Shown here piece by piece: positions 45,789 through 54,625 of a stretch of DNA of 64,000 nucleotides. The translations under genes were made by a program, and so were the position numbers. Numbering within the stretch: position 1 is the stretch's first letter; the number at the start of each line of letters is the position of its first letter. This DNA comes from Pedobacter miscanthi (lineage in GTDB: Bacteria; Bacteroidota; Bacteroidia; Sphingobacteriales; Sphingobacteriaceae). The stretch covers positions 310,001-374,000 of the forward strand of contig NZ_QNQU01000003.1 in NCBI RefSeq assembly GCF_003315595.1, read 5' to 3'. The notes beneath the pieces were generated by a model, which was not told the DNA's origin, did not search any database, and saw only the letters and a list, made by a program, of their open reading frames with translations.

Positions 45789-46073
45789 GGTTTATGTACC
45801 CCTATCATTATTTCGAGCGGAGTGCAACTTGTATCAATTTTACATCAGTAACGTAGTCGAAAAATTTATTAAGCTATATTTTGCATGCGTATCGTCACCC
45901 TGAATTTATTTCAGGGTCTTTAATGCAAGATAGATCTCTCCGTTCCACTGCGTTTCGGTCGAGATGACGATCCTTTTGTGGAATTGTCATCCTGAGCGTA
46001 GTCGAAGGATCTCCATTCCGTTTCGTTCAGTCGCAATGACGACTTTTTTTTATTTGATGTTCACGCACATTCT
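45789..46073. repeat. Mosaic of palindromic intergenic repeats
   Basis: Contains CACCCTGAATTTATTTCAGG (45899-), then CGGTCGAGATGACGA, then GTCATCCTGAGCGTAGTCGA (45987-), GGATCTCCATTCCGTTTCG and GCAATGACGAC. I recognise this class of imperfect palindromic elements as recurring many times in Bacteroidota genomes. A related piece (CATGCTGAGGTACGAAGCATC) lies near 53940. No gene is seen. Confidence 0.6.
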
Positions 46074-47060
46074 TTACTTAAGCTCCACAATTACCTTTTT
46101 AATTTCACTTAAATCATTCATCTCAAAATTTAGTGTTTGAGGGTAAAACCGCTGATAAATAATCTTATTATCTTTACTATCGTAAACACTGATTATCTTA
46201 TCGTTTGAACGCTGCGTGTAAACCACATATTTTATCGGGGTTTCTTTATTTAAAACCAGGCTGTCAAGCTCATCATAGGATACGAACTTGAGTTTATAAT
46301 TATAGGGTTCCAATACAACTCCCGATTTTGGTAAAAGGGCCAATCTTGATGAAAAAACCTGTTTAATATATTCAGGAATGTAAAGTGTTTCTTTTGCCAG
46401 TTCGGGCAGGCGTACTTTATTATAAAACTGAAAATCTATAGCGCAGTTTTGCCCGGATACTAAGCCATCGTTGATCTGCTTTAAATAACCCGTTAAAAAG
46501 CCGGGCGACCAGTTTAAAAAATCAGATTTATTGTAGAGGTTTGATAAAAGGTTATTTTTTATGCTCCTTTTTGTGCCATATTGCTCATCCTGTGTTTCAA
46601 GTAATAAATTGGTTCTCCGATCTGCGAAAAGTGTAACGGTAGCCAGTATACTTTCTTCTTTTACCTTGGGTTTTTTAGATGGTGTTATCAGTTTCAAGGC
46701 ATAAACCACATTTACATTAGTTGAGCTATCAAGTTTTTCTGCATAGCCATCGAAATAGAAAAAAGAATAATTGGCTAGTGTGTCATAACGCGACAGCTCT
46801 TGGGGTTTGATAATTTTATAGGGTGTAATTGTCCAGGTTTTTTTAATCGCCTCGTCAAATTTTTGCAATTCCGCATAATCGCTATACTGCAAAGTAAATA
46901 GCGTGGTTGTTTTTTTAAAAATCTCTAATTTCGGACTGTTGGCGAGGGCAGCTCCGAAATAAGAAACCTGACTTTTGCAGATGGTAGCCCACAACGTAAG
47001 CAGGCCGAAAAGGAATATTCCCTTTACTTTTAACATATTCATTGTTTTCATTTTGTGCAC
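46074..47060 (-). CDS. Secreted hypothetical protein
   Basis: 328 aa. The start could be 47060 or one of the following Met codons; the N-terminus MLKVKGIFLFGLLTLWATICKSQ is a signal peptide. The mature part has mixed alpha/beta character with many Lys, Tyr and Thr residues and no motif that I recognise. It is divergent from the MarR-headed cluster and not in an operon. A link to that cluster is not supported beyond position. Confidence 0.75.
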   Translation of the reverse strand: MHKMKTMNMLKVKGIFLFGLLTLWATICKSQVSYFGAALANSPKLEIFKKTTTLFTLQYSDYAELQKFDEAIKKTWTITPYKIIKPQELSRYDTLANYSFFYFDGYAEKLDSSTNVNVVYALKLITPSKKPKVKEESILATVTLFADRRTNLLLETQDEQYGTKRSIKNNLLSNLYNKSDFLNWSPGFLTGYLKQINDGLVSGQNCAIDFQFYNKVRLPELAKETLYIPEYIKQVFSSRLALLPKSGVVLEPYNYKLKFVSYDELDSLVLNKETPIKYVVYTQRSNDKIISVYDSKDNKIIYQRFYPQTLNFEMNDLSEIKKVIVELK

Positions 47061-47103
47061 AACTATATTAAGAAAATTTTGACAATTATTTTGAATTTTT
47101 CTA

Positions 47104-47134
47104 TTGCATTAACAAAATACATTCATTAGCTTTG
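47104..47134 (+). promoter_or_regulatory. Promoter of the marR / beta-oxidation cluster
   Basis: TTG (47104-47106), 20 nt, then an exact TAGCTTTG (47127-47134), a close match to the Bacteroidota promoter. The start codon is 28 bp downstream. Confidence 0.7.
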
Positions 47135-47148
47135 TTATGCAAGCATAA
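47135..47148 (+). promoter_or_regulatory. Palindromic operator candidate for the MarR regulator
   Basis: TTATGC-AA-GCATAA has perfect 6-bp arms directly abutting the -7 box, so it covers the expected transcription start. This placement suits autorepression by the MarR protein encoded next (inference). Confidence 0.55.
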
Positions 47149-47161
47149 TAAATTAACAAAA

Positions 47162-47596
47162 ATGAAACAACAACAAACCATAGATTACCATGTGAAGTTT
47201 GCATGGCAAAATATGTTTAATAAGTATAATCAGATGGCATCCAGTTTCGGGATTACGCAGGCCATTGGATATATGCTGATTAACATTGACGACACTGATG
47301 GGACTGCCGTTTCAAATTTAGCTGCCTTGCTTGGTGTTAAAGCCACCAGTCTTTCGCGCATGCTGAACAATATGGAAGAAGCCAACCTGATTTACCGCGA
47401 AACTTCGGCAGGTGATAAACGTTCGGTAAAAGTTTTCCTTACTGATTTTGGAAAAGAAAAAAAACAACTGGCCAAGGGGGTTGTCCGGAAATTTAACGAA
47501 TACCTCGACGAGCATTTCACCAAAAAGGAGAAAGAAACCTTTATCAGTTTACTTATAAAATTAAATGAGATCACAGTAGCTTATACTGTTGATTAA
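47162..47596 (+). CDS. MarR-family transcriptional regulator
   Basis: 144 aa from the ATG at 47162 (MKQQQTIDYHVKFAWQNMFNKYN). A winged helix-turn-helix is visible: VSNLAALLGVKATSLSRMLNNMEEANLIYRE followed by the wing GDKRSVKVFLTDFGK. Known: MarR proteins are usually dimeric repressors relieved by small ligands. Acyl-CoA-responsive members head fatty-acid degradation operons. It lies 79 bp upstream of the FadN-like gene on the same strand, so control of beta-oxidation is the likely role (inference). Confidence 0.92.
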   Translation: MKQQQTIDYHVKFAWQNMFNKYNQMASSFGITQAIGYMLINIDDTDGTAVSNLAALLGVKATSLSRMLNNMEEANLIYRETSAGDKRSVKVFLTDFGKEKKQLAKGVVRKFNEYLDEHFTKKEKETFISLLIKLNEITVAYTVD

Positions 47597-47675
47597 ACCA
47601 GGTATAATAATCAGCCTGTTTGGTAAATATGCTAAACAGGTTCTATCATGACTACTGAAAAGCAAATAGATAACA

Positions 47676-50081
47676 ATGAAACGAAGCATTAATAAAGTTG
47701 CTGTTTTAGGTTCGGGTATTATGGGATCGCGTATTGCATGCCACTTCGCCAATATTGGTGTAGAGGTTTTACTGCTGGATATTGTCCCTAAAGAACTGAG
47801 CCCCGAAGAGCAGGCAAAAGGATTAGCGCTGGATAACCCAGCGGTAAAAAACCGGATTGTAAATACGGCTTTGCAAACCGCTGTAAAAACGAATCCATCA
47901 CCGGTTTATACCAAAAAAGCATTAAATAAAATCAAAACCGGAAATTTCGACGATGATATGTCGAAAATTGCAGGTTACGATTGGGTAATTGAAGTAGTGG
48001 TCGAAAATCTCGATATCAAGAAAAAAGTTTTCGAACAGGTAGAGCAATTCCGCAAACCGGGAACCCTCATTACTTCTAATACCTCGGGTATTCCAATCCA
48101 TTTAATGGCTGAAGGAAGAAGCGAAGATTTTAAAGCGCATTTCTGCGGAACGCACTTTTTTAACCCGCCACGCTATTTAAAATTATTAGAGATTATCCCT
48201 ACACCGCATACACAGCCTGAAATTGTTGATTTCCTGATGCAATACGGTGATAAATTTTTAGGTAAAACAACTGTTTTGTGTAAAGATACCCCGGCATTTA
48301 TTGCCAACCGTGTGGGTGTTTATTCTATTATGGCATTGCTGCATTTGGTTGAAAAACTGGATTTAACTGTAGAAGAGGTTGATAAATTTACCGGTCCGGC
48401 ATTGGGCAGACCAAAATCGGCTACTTTCCGTACTTCGGATGTGGTGGGTTTAGATACCATGATTAAAGTGGCCAAAGGCTTGTATGATAACTGCCCGGAT
48501 GATAAAGCACACGAACTGTTTAAACTTCCTGCTTACGTGCAGAAAATGGAAGAAAACAAGTGGCTTGGCGATAAAACCAAACAGGGTTTTTATAAAAAGA
48601 CTAAAACTGCAGAAGGTAAAACGGAAATCCTTGCCCTTGATTTAAAAACATTAGAATACAAACCTCAGCAAAAAGTAAAATCGGCGACCTTAGAAATGAC
48701 CAAACCGGTCGAAAACCTTCGTGAGCGCATGAAGATTTTTGCCAAGGGAAAAGATAAGGCTGGCGAACTGTTCCGTCATTCTTCATTCGGTTTATTCGAA
48801 TATGTATCCGATCGCATTCCTGAAATTTCTGACGAACTTTACCGTATCGACGATGCCATGCGTGCAGGTTTCGGTTGGGAATTGGGACCGTTCGAACTTT
48901 GGGACGCTGTTGGCGTAAAAGAAGCCATTGAGGGCATGGAGCAATATGGTAATAAAGCTGCGGCCTGGGTACACGAAATGCTCGATGCCGGTAATACTTC
49001 TTTCTATAAAATAGAAAACGGCGTTAAAAAATATTACGATATCCCTTCTAAATCTTACAAGGCTTTACCGGGTACCGATGAGTTTATCATTTTGGATAAC
49101 CTCCGCGAAAATAAAACCCTTTGGAAAAACTCGGGTGTTTCGATCATTGATCTGGGTGATGGCATTTTGAATGTAGAATTCCACACCAAGATGAATACCA
49201 TTGGCGGTGATGTAATTTCTGGCATTAACAAAGCTATTGATATGGCCGAAAAAGACTACCGTGGTTTGGTAATCGGCAATGATGGTGCAAATTTTTCTGC
49301 CGGTGCAAACGTAGGGATGATCTTTATGATGGCAGTAGAGCAGGAGTGGGACGAATTGAATATGGCCATTAAAATGTTCCAGAATACTTCAATGCGTATC
49401 CGTTATTCTTCTATTCCGGTTGTGGTAGCACCGCATAATTTAACCCTGGGCGGTGGTTGCGAATTTAGTTTACATGCAGATCACGTACAGCTTTCTGCCG
49501 AAACCTATATGGGTTTGGTAGAGTTTGGCGTGGGCGTTATCCCGGGTGGAGGCGGAACAAAAGAATTCGCCTTGCGTGCCTCTGATGAATATAAAGATGA
49601 TCAGATTGTGCAGAATGCCCTGAAAGATCGTTTCTTGACTATCGGAATGGCCAAAGTTTCTACTTCGGGTTACGAAGCTTACGAATTAGGCTATCTGCAG
49701 AAAGATAAATTCTCGATCTCGATGAACCGCAACCGTTTACTGGCTGATGCAAAAGCGAAAGCGATAGAACTGGCCGATGCCGGATATACCAAACCTGTTC
49801 AACGCAATGATATCAAGGTATTAGGAAAGCAGGGTTTAGGGATTGTTTATGCAGGTGCAAATAGCATGTACGCAGGGCATTTCATTTCTGAACACGATAA
49901 AAAAATCTCCGAAAAATTAGGTTATGTAATGTGTGGTGGCGATTTATCTTCTCCAACAGAAGTAACCGAGCAATATTTATTAGATCTGGAAAGAGAAGCA
50001 TTTTTATCACTTGCAGGCGAACGGAAGAGTTTAGAGCGGATCCAGAGTATTATTACAAAAGGTAAGCCGTTGAGGAATTAG
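47676..50081 (+). CDS. Bifunctional 3-hydroxyacyl-CoA dehydrogenase / enoyl-CoA hydratase (FadN-like)
   Basis: 801 aa. The N-terminal NAD-binding 3HCDH domain begins at once (KVAVLGSGIMGSRIACHFANIG), followed by the catalytic region GTHFFNPPRYLKLLEIIP and DTPAFIANRVG. The C-terminal enoyl-CoA hydratase domain (about 485-720) has the oxyanion region FSAGANVGMI and LGGGCEFSLHAD. The dehydrogenase-first order matches FadN (B. subtilis YusL), the reverse of E. coli FadB. It carries out the hydration and oxidation steps of beta-oxidation, upstream of the thiolase. Confidence 0.93.
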   Translation: MKRSINKVAVLGSGIMGSRIACHFANIGVEVLLLDIVPKELSPEEQAKGLALDNPAVKNRIVNTALQTAVKTNPSPVYTKKALNKIKTGNFDDDMSKIAGYDWVIEVVVENLDIKKKVFEQVEQFRKPGTLITSNTSGIPIHLMAEGRSEDFKAHFCGTHFFNPPRYLKLLEIIPTPHTQPEIVDFLMQYGDKFLGKTTVLCKDTPAFIANRVGVYSIMALLHLVEKLDLTVEEVDKFTGPALGRPKSATFRTSDVVGLDTMIKVAKGLYDNCPDDKAHELFKLPAYVQKMEENKWLGDKTKQGFYKKTKTAEGKTEILALDLKTLEYKPQQKVKSATLEMTKPVENLRERMKIFAKGKDKAGELFRHSSFGLFEYVSDRIPEISDELYRIDDAMRAGFGWELGPFELWDAVGVKEAIEGMEQYGNKAAAWVHEMLDAGNTSFYKIENGVKKYYDIPSKSYKALPGTDEFIILDNLRENKTLWKNSGVSIIDLGDGILNVEFHTKMNTIGGDVISGINKAIDMAEKDYRGLVIGNDGANFSAGANVGMIFMMAVEQEWDELNMAIKMFQNTSMRIRYSSIPVVVAPHNLTLGGGCEFSLHADHVQLSAETYMGLVEFGVGVIPGGGGTKEFALRASDEYKDDQIVQNALKDRFLTIGMAKVSTSGYEAYELGYLQKDKFSISMNRNRLLADAKAKAIELADAGYTKPVQRNDIKVLGKQGLGIVYAGANSMYAGHFISEHDKKISEKLGYVMCGGDLSSPTEVTEQYLLDLEREAFLSLAGERKSLERIQSIITKGKPLRN

Positions 50082-50093
50082 AGCTTTAAATAT

Positions 50094-50255
50094 TGAGATA
50101 TGAGTATCAAGTATCAAGATGTGAATATCGAATAAAGTCTTAATTATATTAATTAACAAATAAAATAATGCAAGGATTAAGTCTTGATACTATATACTTG
50201 ATACTATATACTTGATACTATATACTTGATCCTTTGCTATTAGATACTAAAAAAA
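50094..50255. repeat. GTATCAAG / CTTGATAC repeat region with a 14-bp tandem repeat
   Basis: Between fadN and the thiolase gene. Three exact tandem copies of CTTGATACTATATA (50183-50196, 50197-50210, 50211-50224) are followed by a partial copy. Upstream (50105-50125) are GTATCAAG units in the opposite sense, so the region can fold back on itself. Confidence 0.8.
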
Positions 50256-51431
50256 ATGGAAGCATATATTATAGCCGGATATCGCACAGCAGTGGGTAAA
50301 GCACCACGCGGCGTATTCCGTTTTACAAGAGCTGATGATTTGGCTGCAGAGGTAATCAGGGCTTTAGTGGCATCGGTTCCGAATTTAGATAACGAACAGA
50401 TTGATGATGTAATTGTAGGTAATGCTACTCCGGAGGCTGAACAGGGCTTAAATATCGGTCGTATGATTTCGCTGATGGGCCTGGATACCGATAAAGTTCC
50501 CGGGGTTACTGTAAACCGTTACTGTGCATCGGGTTTAGATACCATTGCGACGGCAGTTGCGAAAATTAAAGCCGGCATGGCCGATTGTATAATTGCCGGT
50601 GGGGTAGAGGTAATGAGCGGAATGCCTTTTGGCGGATGGAAACTCGTTCCAAATGCTGAGGTAGCCAAAAACAATCCTGATTGGTATTGGGGTATGGGTT
50701 TAACTGCTGAGGCTGTAGCCAAAGAATATAACGTAAGCCGCGAAGATCAAGATGCTTTTTCGTTAAAATCTCACGAGAAAGCCATTCATGCCATTAAAAA
50801 CGGTCATTTAAAAGATGGTATTTTACCCATCACCGTTAATGAAAATTATCTGGACGCCAATTTGAAAAAGAAAACCCGTTCTTATGTGGTAGATACTGAT
50901 GAAGGTCCGCGTGCAGATACCACATTGGATAAACTGGCGAAACTGAAACCGGTATTTGATGCTGTTGGAAGTGTAACTGCCGGTAATTCTTCGCAAACAT
51001 CCGATGGTGCTGCATTTGTACTGGTGGTTTCTGAAAAGAAAATGAAAGAATTAAACGCCGAACCAATTGCAAGATTAGTGAGTTACGGTATTGCTGGTGT
51101 TCCGCCACGCATTATGGGTATCGGTCCGATTGAGGCAATCCCGAAAGCGCTAAAACAGGCCGGTTTGAAAAAAGAAGATATCGATTTAATCGAACTGAAC
51201 GAGGCCTTTGCCTCTCAATCTTTGGCGGTAATCAGAACGTTGGATTTAAACCCGGATGTGATTAACGTTAACGGTGGTGCAATAGCATTAGGCCACCCAC
51301 TGGGCTGTACAGGTGCTAAGTTAACCGTGCAGATTATGAATGAATTAAAAAGGCAGAACAAAAAATATGGAATGGTAACCATGTGTGTGGGAACAGGACA
51401 GGGGGCCGCAGGAATTTTTGAGTTGCTTTAA
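50256..51431 (+). CDS. Acetyl-CoA C-acyltransferase (beta-oxidation thiolase)
   Basis: 391 aa, typical thiolase II length. The acyl-accepting Cys is in [13 protein letters not shown] (about residue 90). C-terminal motifs are [30 protein letters not shown] (His) and [14 protein letters not shown] (second Cys). It cleaves 3-ketoacyl-CoA to acetyl-CoA and a shortened acyl-CoA. Placed between FadN and the acyl-CoA dehydrogenase, it is the FadA-type partner. Confidence 0.94.
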   Translation: MEAYIIAGYRTAVGKAPRGVFRFTRADDLAAEVIRALVASVPNLDNEQIDDVIVGNATPEAEQGLNIGRMISLMGLDTDKVPGVTVNRYCASGLDTIATAVAKIKAGMADCIIAGGVEVMSGMPFGGWKLVPNAEVAKNNPDWYWGMGLTAEAVAKEYNVSREDQDAFSLKSHEKAIHAIKNGHLKDGILPITVNENYLDANLKKKTRSYVVDTDEGPRADTTLDKLAKLKPVFDAVGSVTAGNSSQTSDGAAFVLVVSEKKMKELNAEPIARLVSYGIAGVPPRIMGIGPIEAIPKALKQAGLKKEDIDLIELNEAFASQSLAVIRTLDLNPDVINVNGGAIALGHPLGCTGAKLTVQIMNELKRQNKKYGMVTMCVGTGQGAAGIFELL

Positions 51432-51534
51432 TTAGTATCGAGATATGAGTATGTAGTATCAAGATTTAATAGCAGGTGAATAACCGATTTATAAATCATC
51501 CCGACATATTACTCAGTCACTAATACTAATATAT
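51432..51534. repeat. Short GTATCAAG-type repeat before the four-helix gene
   Basis: GTATCGAGATATGAGTATG and TAGTATCAAGATTT (about 51437-51467) belong to the same repeat family as 50094-50255 and 51886-52066. Confidence 0.55.
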
Positions 51535-51885
51535 ATGCACAATTTTAAAGAGTTAAAAGTTTGGCAAAAATCAATTGAATTAGCTGTTGAAGTTTATAAA
51601 GCTAGTTCGTTTTTACCTGTTGATGAGAGATACGGTTTAATTTCTCAAATGAAAAGGTGCTCGGTTTCCATACCCTCCAATATTGCTGAAGGGGCCGGTA
51701 GGGGAACTAGTGCTCAGTTTAAATATTTTTTAACCATAAGCCAGGGCTCTGCTTTTGAATTGGAAACCCAGGTAATTATTTCAAATAGATTAGGGTTATT
51801 AGAAGATCCGCTTACCAATGATCTGATTGAAAAAACTACTGAAGTTCAAAAAATGATTTATGCCCTGGAAAAAAGATTAATTTGA
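51535..51885 (+). CDS. Four-helix-bundle protein (S23 / 23S IVS-protein family)
   Basis: 116 aa. FKELKVWQKSIELAVEVYKA at the N-terminus and CSVSIPSNIAEGAGRGT in the middle are signatures of the TIGR02436 four-helix-bundle family. The family was first seen encoded in intervening sequences of 23S rRNA genes; it is also related to the accessory Avd protein of diversity-generating retroelements (family knowledge). No rRNA, reverse transcriptase or template repeat is nearby. It interrupts an otherwise functional beta-oxidation cluster and has TTGATAC-rich repeats on both sides, which suggests a small inserted unit (inference). The biochemical role is unknown. Confidence 0.9.
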   Translation: MHNFKELKVWQKSIELAVEVYKASSFLPVDERYGLISQMKRCSVSIPSNIAEGAGRGTSAQFKYFLTISQGSAFELETQVIISNRLGLLEDPLTNDLIEKTTEVQKMIYALEKRLI

Positions 51886-52066
51886 TGTAGGTATTAGGAG
51901 TCAAGATGTGAGTATCAAGTATCAAAATTGTATAACATGATAGGGATTTTTTTGATACAAACTTCATCTTGATACTTGCTACTGATGTCTTGATACTCAA
52001 ATCTTGATACTTACTACTGATATCTTGATACTCAAATCTTGATACTTGCTACTAGATAATAAAACA
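51886..52066. repeat. GTATCAAG / CTTGATAC repeat region with a 35-bp tandem repeat
   Basis: Two 35-bp units beginning CTTGATACTTRCTACTGATR (51968-52002 and 52003-52037, two mismatches) plus a partial third (52038-52054). GTATCAAGTATCAA lies in the opposite sense at about 51910-51925. This mirrors the region at 50094-50255. Confidence 0.8.
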
Positions 52067-53860
52067 ATGGAAACAACTGAAAAAAAGACAATTAAAGGTG
52101 GCGAATTCTTAATTAAAGATACCACTTATCAGGAAGTATTTATCCCTGAAGAATTTGATGAAGAGCAGCAGATGATTGCACAGACCTGTCGCGATTTTTT
52201 AGCTTCGGAAGTTTATCCCAATTTAGATAAAATCGATAAACAGGAAGATCCCGAACTCATGCCAACACTTTTAACCAAAGCTGGCGAACTGGGTATCCTG
52301 GGGGTTTCGGTGCCTGAAGAATACGGTGGTTTCGGGAAGAACTTCAATACATCCATGTTGGTTGCCGATGTGGTGGGCGCAGGACACTCTTTTGCCGTAG
52401 CACTTTCTGCACATACAGGAATTGGAACTTTGCCGATTTTATATTACGGTAATGAGGAACAAAAAGCAAAATATATCCCAAAACTGGGTTCGGGCGAATG
52501 GAAAGCAGCATATTGTTTAACTGAGCCAAATTCAGGATCGGATGCAAATTCTGGAAAAACAAAAGCCAAATTAAGCGAAGATGGTAAACATTATATCATC
52601 AATGGGCAGAAAATGTGGATTACCAACGGTGGTTTTGCCGATATATTTATCGTGTTTGCCAAAATAGATGATGATAAAAACCTAACTGCATTTATTGTTG
52701 AAAAGGAATTTGGTGGCATTACCATGAATCCTGAAGAACATAAAATGGGTATCAAAGGTTCTTCAACACGTCAGGTTTTCTTTAACGATTGCCCTGTACC
52801 GGTCGAAAATATGTTAAGCGAACGCGAAAACGGTTTCAAAATCGCTGTAAACATTTTAAATATCGGCCGGATCAAATTATCGGCTGCAGCGATCGGTGCT
52901 TCAAAAGCAACTTTAAATACAGCCATTAATTATTCGAATGAGCGGATCCAGTTTGGTCGTCCGATTTCGAAATATGGGGCCATCCGGTTCAAAATTGCGG
53001 AAATTGCTTCTAAACTTTATGCAGTAGATGCGGCGAATTACCGTGCCGGACAGAATATTGATGATACTTACGATCAATTGGTTGCTGGTGGAATGGAATC
53101 GGGTAAAGCAAGATTAAAATCTGTTGAACAATTTGCTGTAGAGTGTGCCATCCTGAAAGTTTGGGGATCTGAAGCATTAGATTACGCTGTTGATGAGGGT
53201 GTTCAGATTTATGGCGGTATGGGTTTCTCTGCTGATGCGCCAATGGACAGGGCTTACCGCGATGCCCGTATCAACCGGATTTTTGAAGGTACAAACGAAA
53301 TTAACCGTTTATTAACTGTTGATATGATGTTGAAACGTGCCATGAAAGGAGAACTGGATTTAATGACACCGGCCACAGCGGTTGCAGCCGAATTGATGAG
53401 CATTCCGGATTTTGGCGAAGAAGATACCAGCTTATTTGCGGCAGAGAAAAAAGTACTTTCGAATTTGAAAAAAGCAACTTTAATGGTAGCTGGTGCTGCG
53501 GTTCAAAAGTTAATGATGACTTTAAGCAAAGAACAGGAAATATTGATGAACATTGCCGATATGGCAGGTTACGTTTATGTACTGGAATCTGCTTTATTAC
53601 GGACTGAAAAACTGGTTAATACCCGCGGTGAAGAAGCATCTGCAGGTCAGTTGGATTTATTAAGGATTTACCTGGTAGAAGCAGTAGATGGTATTGCCAA
53701 AGCAGGTAAAGAGGCGCTTTGGGCTTTTGCCGAAGGTGATGAGCAACGCATGATGTTGGTAGGTTTACGTCGTTTTACAAAAGTAGAACCATTTAACGTT
53801 AAAGATGCACGCCAAAGAGTTGCGCAACAGCTTATAGAAGCGAATAAATATATTTTTTAA
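52067..53860 (+). CDS. Acyl-CoA dehydrogenase
   Basis: 597 aa from the ATG at 52067 (METTEKKTIKGGEFLIKD); an earlier in-frame ATG falls inside the repeat region. FAD/substrate motifs are AAYCLTEPNSGSDANSG, KMWITNGGFADIFIVFA and, in the third domain, GRPISKYGAIRFKIAEIA. The catalytic-base region is YGGMGFSADAPMDRAYRDARINRIFEGTNEI (Glu in FEGTNE). A C-terminal extension of ~190 residues beyond the core is typical of the very-long-chain-type group. It introduces the first double bond in beta-oxidation and passes electrons to ETF. Confidence 0.94.
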   Translation: METTEKKTIKGGEFLIKDTTYQEVFIPEEFDEEQQMIAQTCRDFLASEVYPNLDKIDKQEDPELMPTLLTKAGELGILGVSVPEEYGGFGKNFNTSMLVADVVGAGHSFAVALSAHTGIGTLPILYYGNEEQKAKYIPKLGSGEWKAAYCLTEPNSGSDANSGKTKAKLSEDGKHYIINGQKMWITNGGFADIFIVFAKIDDDKNLTAFIVEKEFGGITMNPEEHKMGIKGSSTRQVFFNDCPVPVENMLSERENGFKIAVNILNIGRIKLSAAAIGASKATLNTAINYSNERIQFGRPISKYGAIRFKIAEIASKLYAVDAANYRAGQNIDDTYDQLVAGGMESGKARLKSVEQFAVECAILKVWGSEALDYAVDEGVQIYGGMGFSADAPMDRAYRDARINRIFEGTNEINRLLTVDMMLKRAMKGELDLMTPATAVAAELMSIPDFGEEDTSLFAAEKKVLSNLKKATLMVAGAAVQKLMMTLSKEQEILMNIADMAGYVYVLESALLRTEKLVNTRGEEASAGQLDLLRIYLVEAVDGIAKAGKEALWAFAEGDEQRMMLVGLRRFTKVEPFNVKDARQRVAQQLIEANKYIF

Positions 53861-53880
53861 GTTAGAAGGTTAATGGGTTG

Positions 53881-53925
53881 AGGGTTTAAGGCTTGAGTGA
53901 AAATTCGAGCATTAAACCCTTTTTT
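53881..53925 (+). terminator. Terminator of the beta-oxidation cluster
   Basis: An 8-bp outer stem AGGGTTTA / TAAACCCT plus an inner GCTTG / CGAGC pairing, followed by a T-run, 20 bp after the dehydrogenase stop. Confidence 0.75.
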
Positions 53926-53998
53926 GTTTTTCTGCTGTCATGCTGAGGTACGAAGCATCTGCAATTGATGAAACTGTGTTCCCAAAAAAATCGTAACC

Positions 53999-54030
53999 TT
54001 TAGCTTTATAATATTAAAAGCTTATTTTCG
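53999..54030 (+). promoter_or_regulatory. Promoter of FKBP gene 1, almost abutting the start codon
   Basis: TTTA (53999-54002), 20 nt, then TATTTTCG (54023-54030); the ATG is at 54035. The surrounding AAAAGCTTATTTT sequence is shared with the FKBP gene 2 upstream region. Confidence 0.45.
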
Positions 54031-54034
54031 CGGC

Positions 54035-54481
54035 ATGATTAAGTTTAGATTTCTTACAATACTCTTTTTATGTGTAGTTGCGGTTTCATCCTGTAAAAAA
54101 GATGAAGATCCTAAAAAACAGATTACCGATTTTATCCAGCAGAACAATATCAATGCGGTTAGGGATGCATCTGGTTTATATTATCAGATTATTAAACCGG
54201 GTTCTGGTTCTTTTACCTATCCGGCCAATACCAAAATCACCATCAAATATGAAGGTAGGTTGCTAAATGGCAGTGTATTCGACAACGGAGGTGGAAAAGA
54301 GCAGACATTCGACCTTGCTGGACTGATACAAGGCTGGCAGATTGGCATCCCCAAAATCCAGAAAGGTGGCGAAATCAGGTTGATCATTCCACCGGGTTTG
54401 GGTTATGGAAGTGGTGCTGTAGGTTCAATTCCGGGAAATTCGGTGTTGGATTTTACCATTCAGCTTTCTAATACTCAATAA
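54035..54481 (+). CDS. FKBP-type peptidyl-prolyl isomerase lipoprotein 1
   Basis: 148 aa. The lipoprotein signal (LFLCVVAVSSCKKDED) places it in the cell envelope. A single FKBP domain follows: TKITIKYEGRLLNGSVFDN, LAGLIQGWQIGIPKIQKGGEIRLIIPPGLGYG and IPGNSVLDFTIQL, with the usual aromatic pocket residues. It catalyses prolyl cis-trans isomerisation during folding of exported proteins. It is the first of three paralogous genes. Confidence 0.92.
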   Translation: MIKFRFLTILFLCVVAVSSCKKDEDPKKQITDFIQQNNINAVRDASGLYYQIIKPGSGSFTYPANTKITIKYEGRLLNGSVFDNGGGKEQTFDLAGLIQGWQIGIPKIQKGGEIRLIIPPGLGYGSGAVGSIPGNSVLDFTIQLSNTQ

Positions 54482-54591
54482 GACTAAAGAAGAATACCGA
54501 AGCTGAAAATTTATATTGTCAATTTTTAATTAAGTTCCTGGTATTTTTACCTTTACCTAAACGCTTTAAAATTGTTAAAATAGGTTAAAAA

Positions 54592-54622
54592 TTGTAGCAT
54601 CCGTATTAAAAGCTTATTTTTG
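54592..54622 (+). promoter_or_regulatory. Promoter of FKBP genes 2-3, predicted leaderless transcript
   Basis: TTG (54592-54594), 20 nt, then an exact TATTTTTG (54615-54622). The ATG codons at 54626 and 54629 lie where transcription should start. Confidence 0.6.
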
Positions 54623-54625
54623 CGG

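Noticed and set aside
50183..50232. Possible CRISPR array
   Set aside because: The 14-bp units are directly adjacent with no spacers and there are no cas genes.
51535..51885. Diversity-generating retroelement accessory gene (avd)
   Set aside because: No reverse transcriptase and no template/variable repeat pair are visible nearby, so only the broad four-helix-bundle family is supported.
51968..52054. Possible CRISPR array of 35-bp units
   Set aside because: The units are head-to-tail without unique spacers; they are a tandem repeat.
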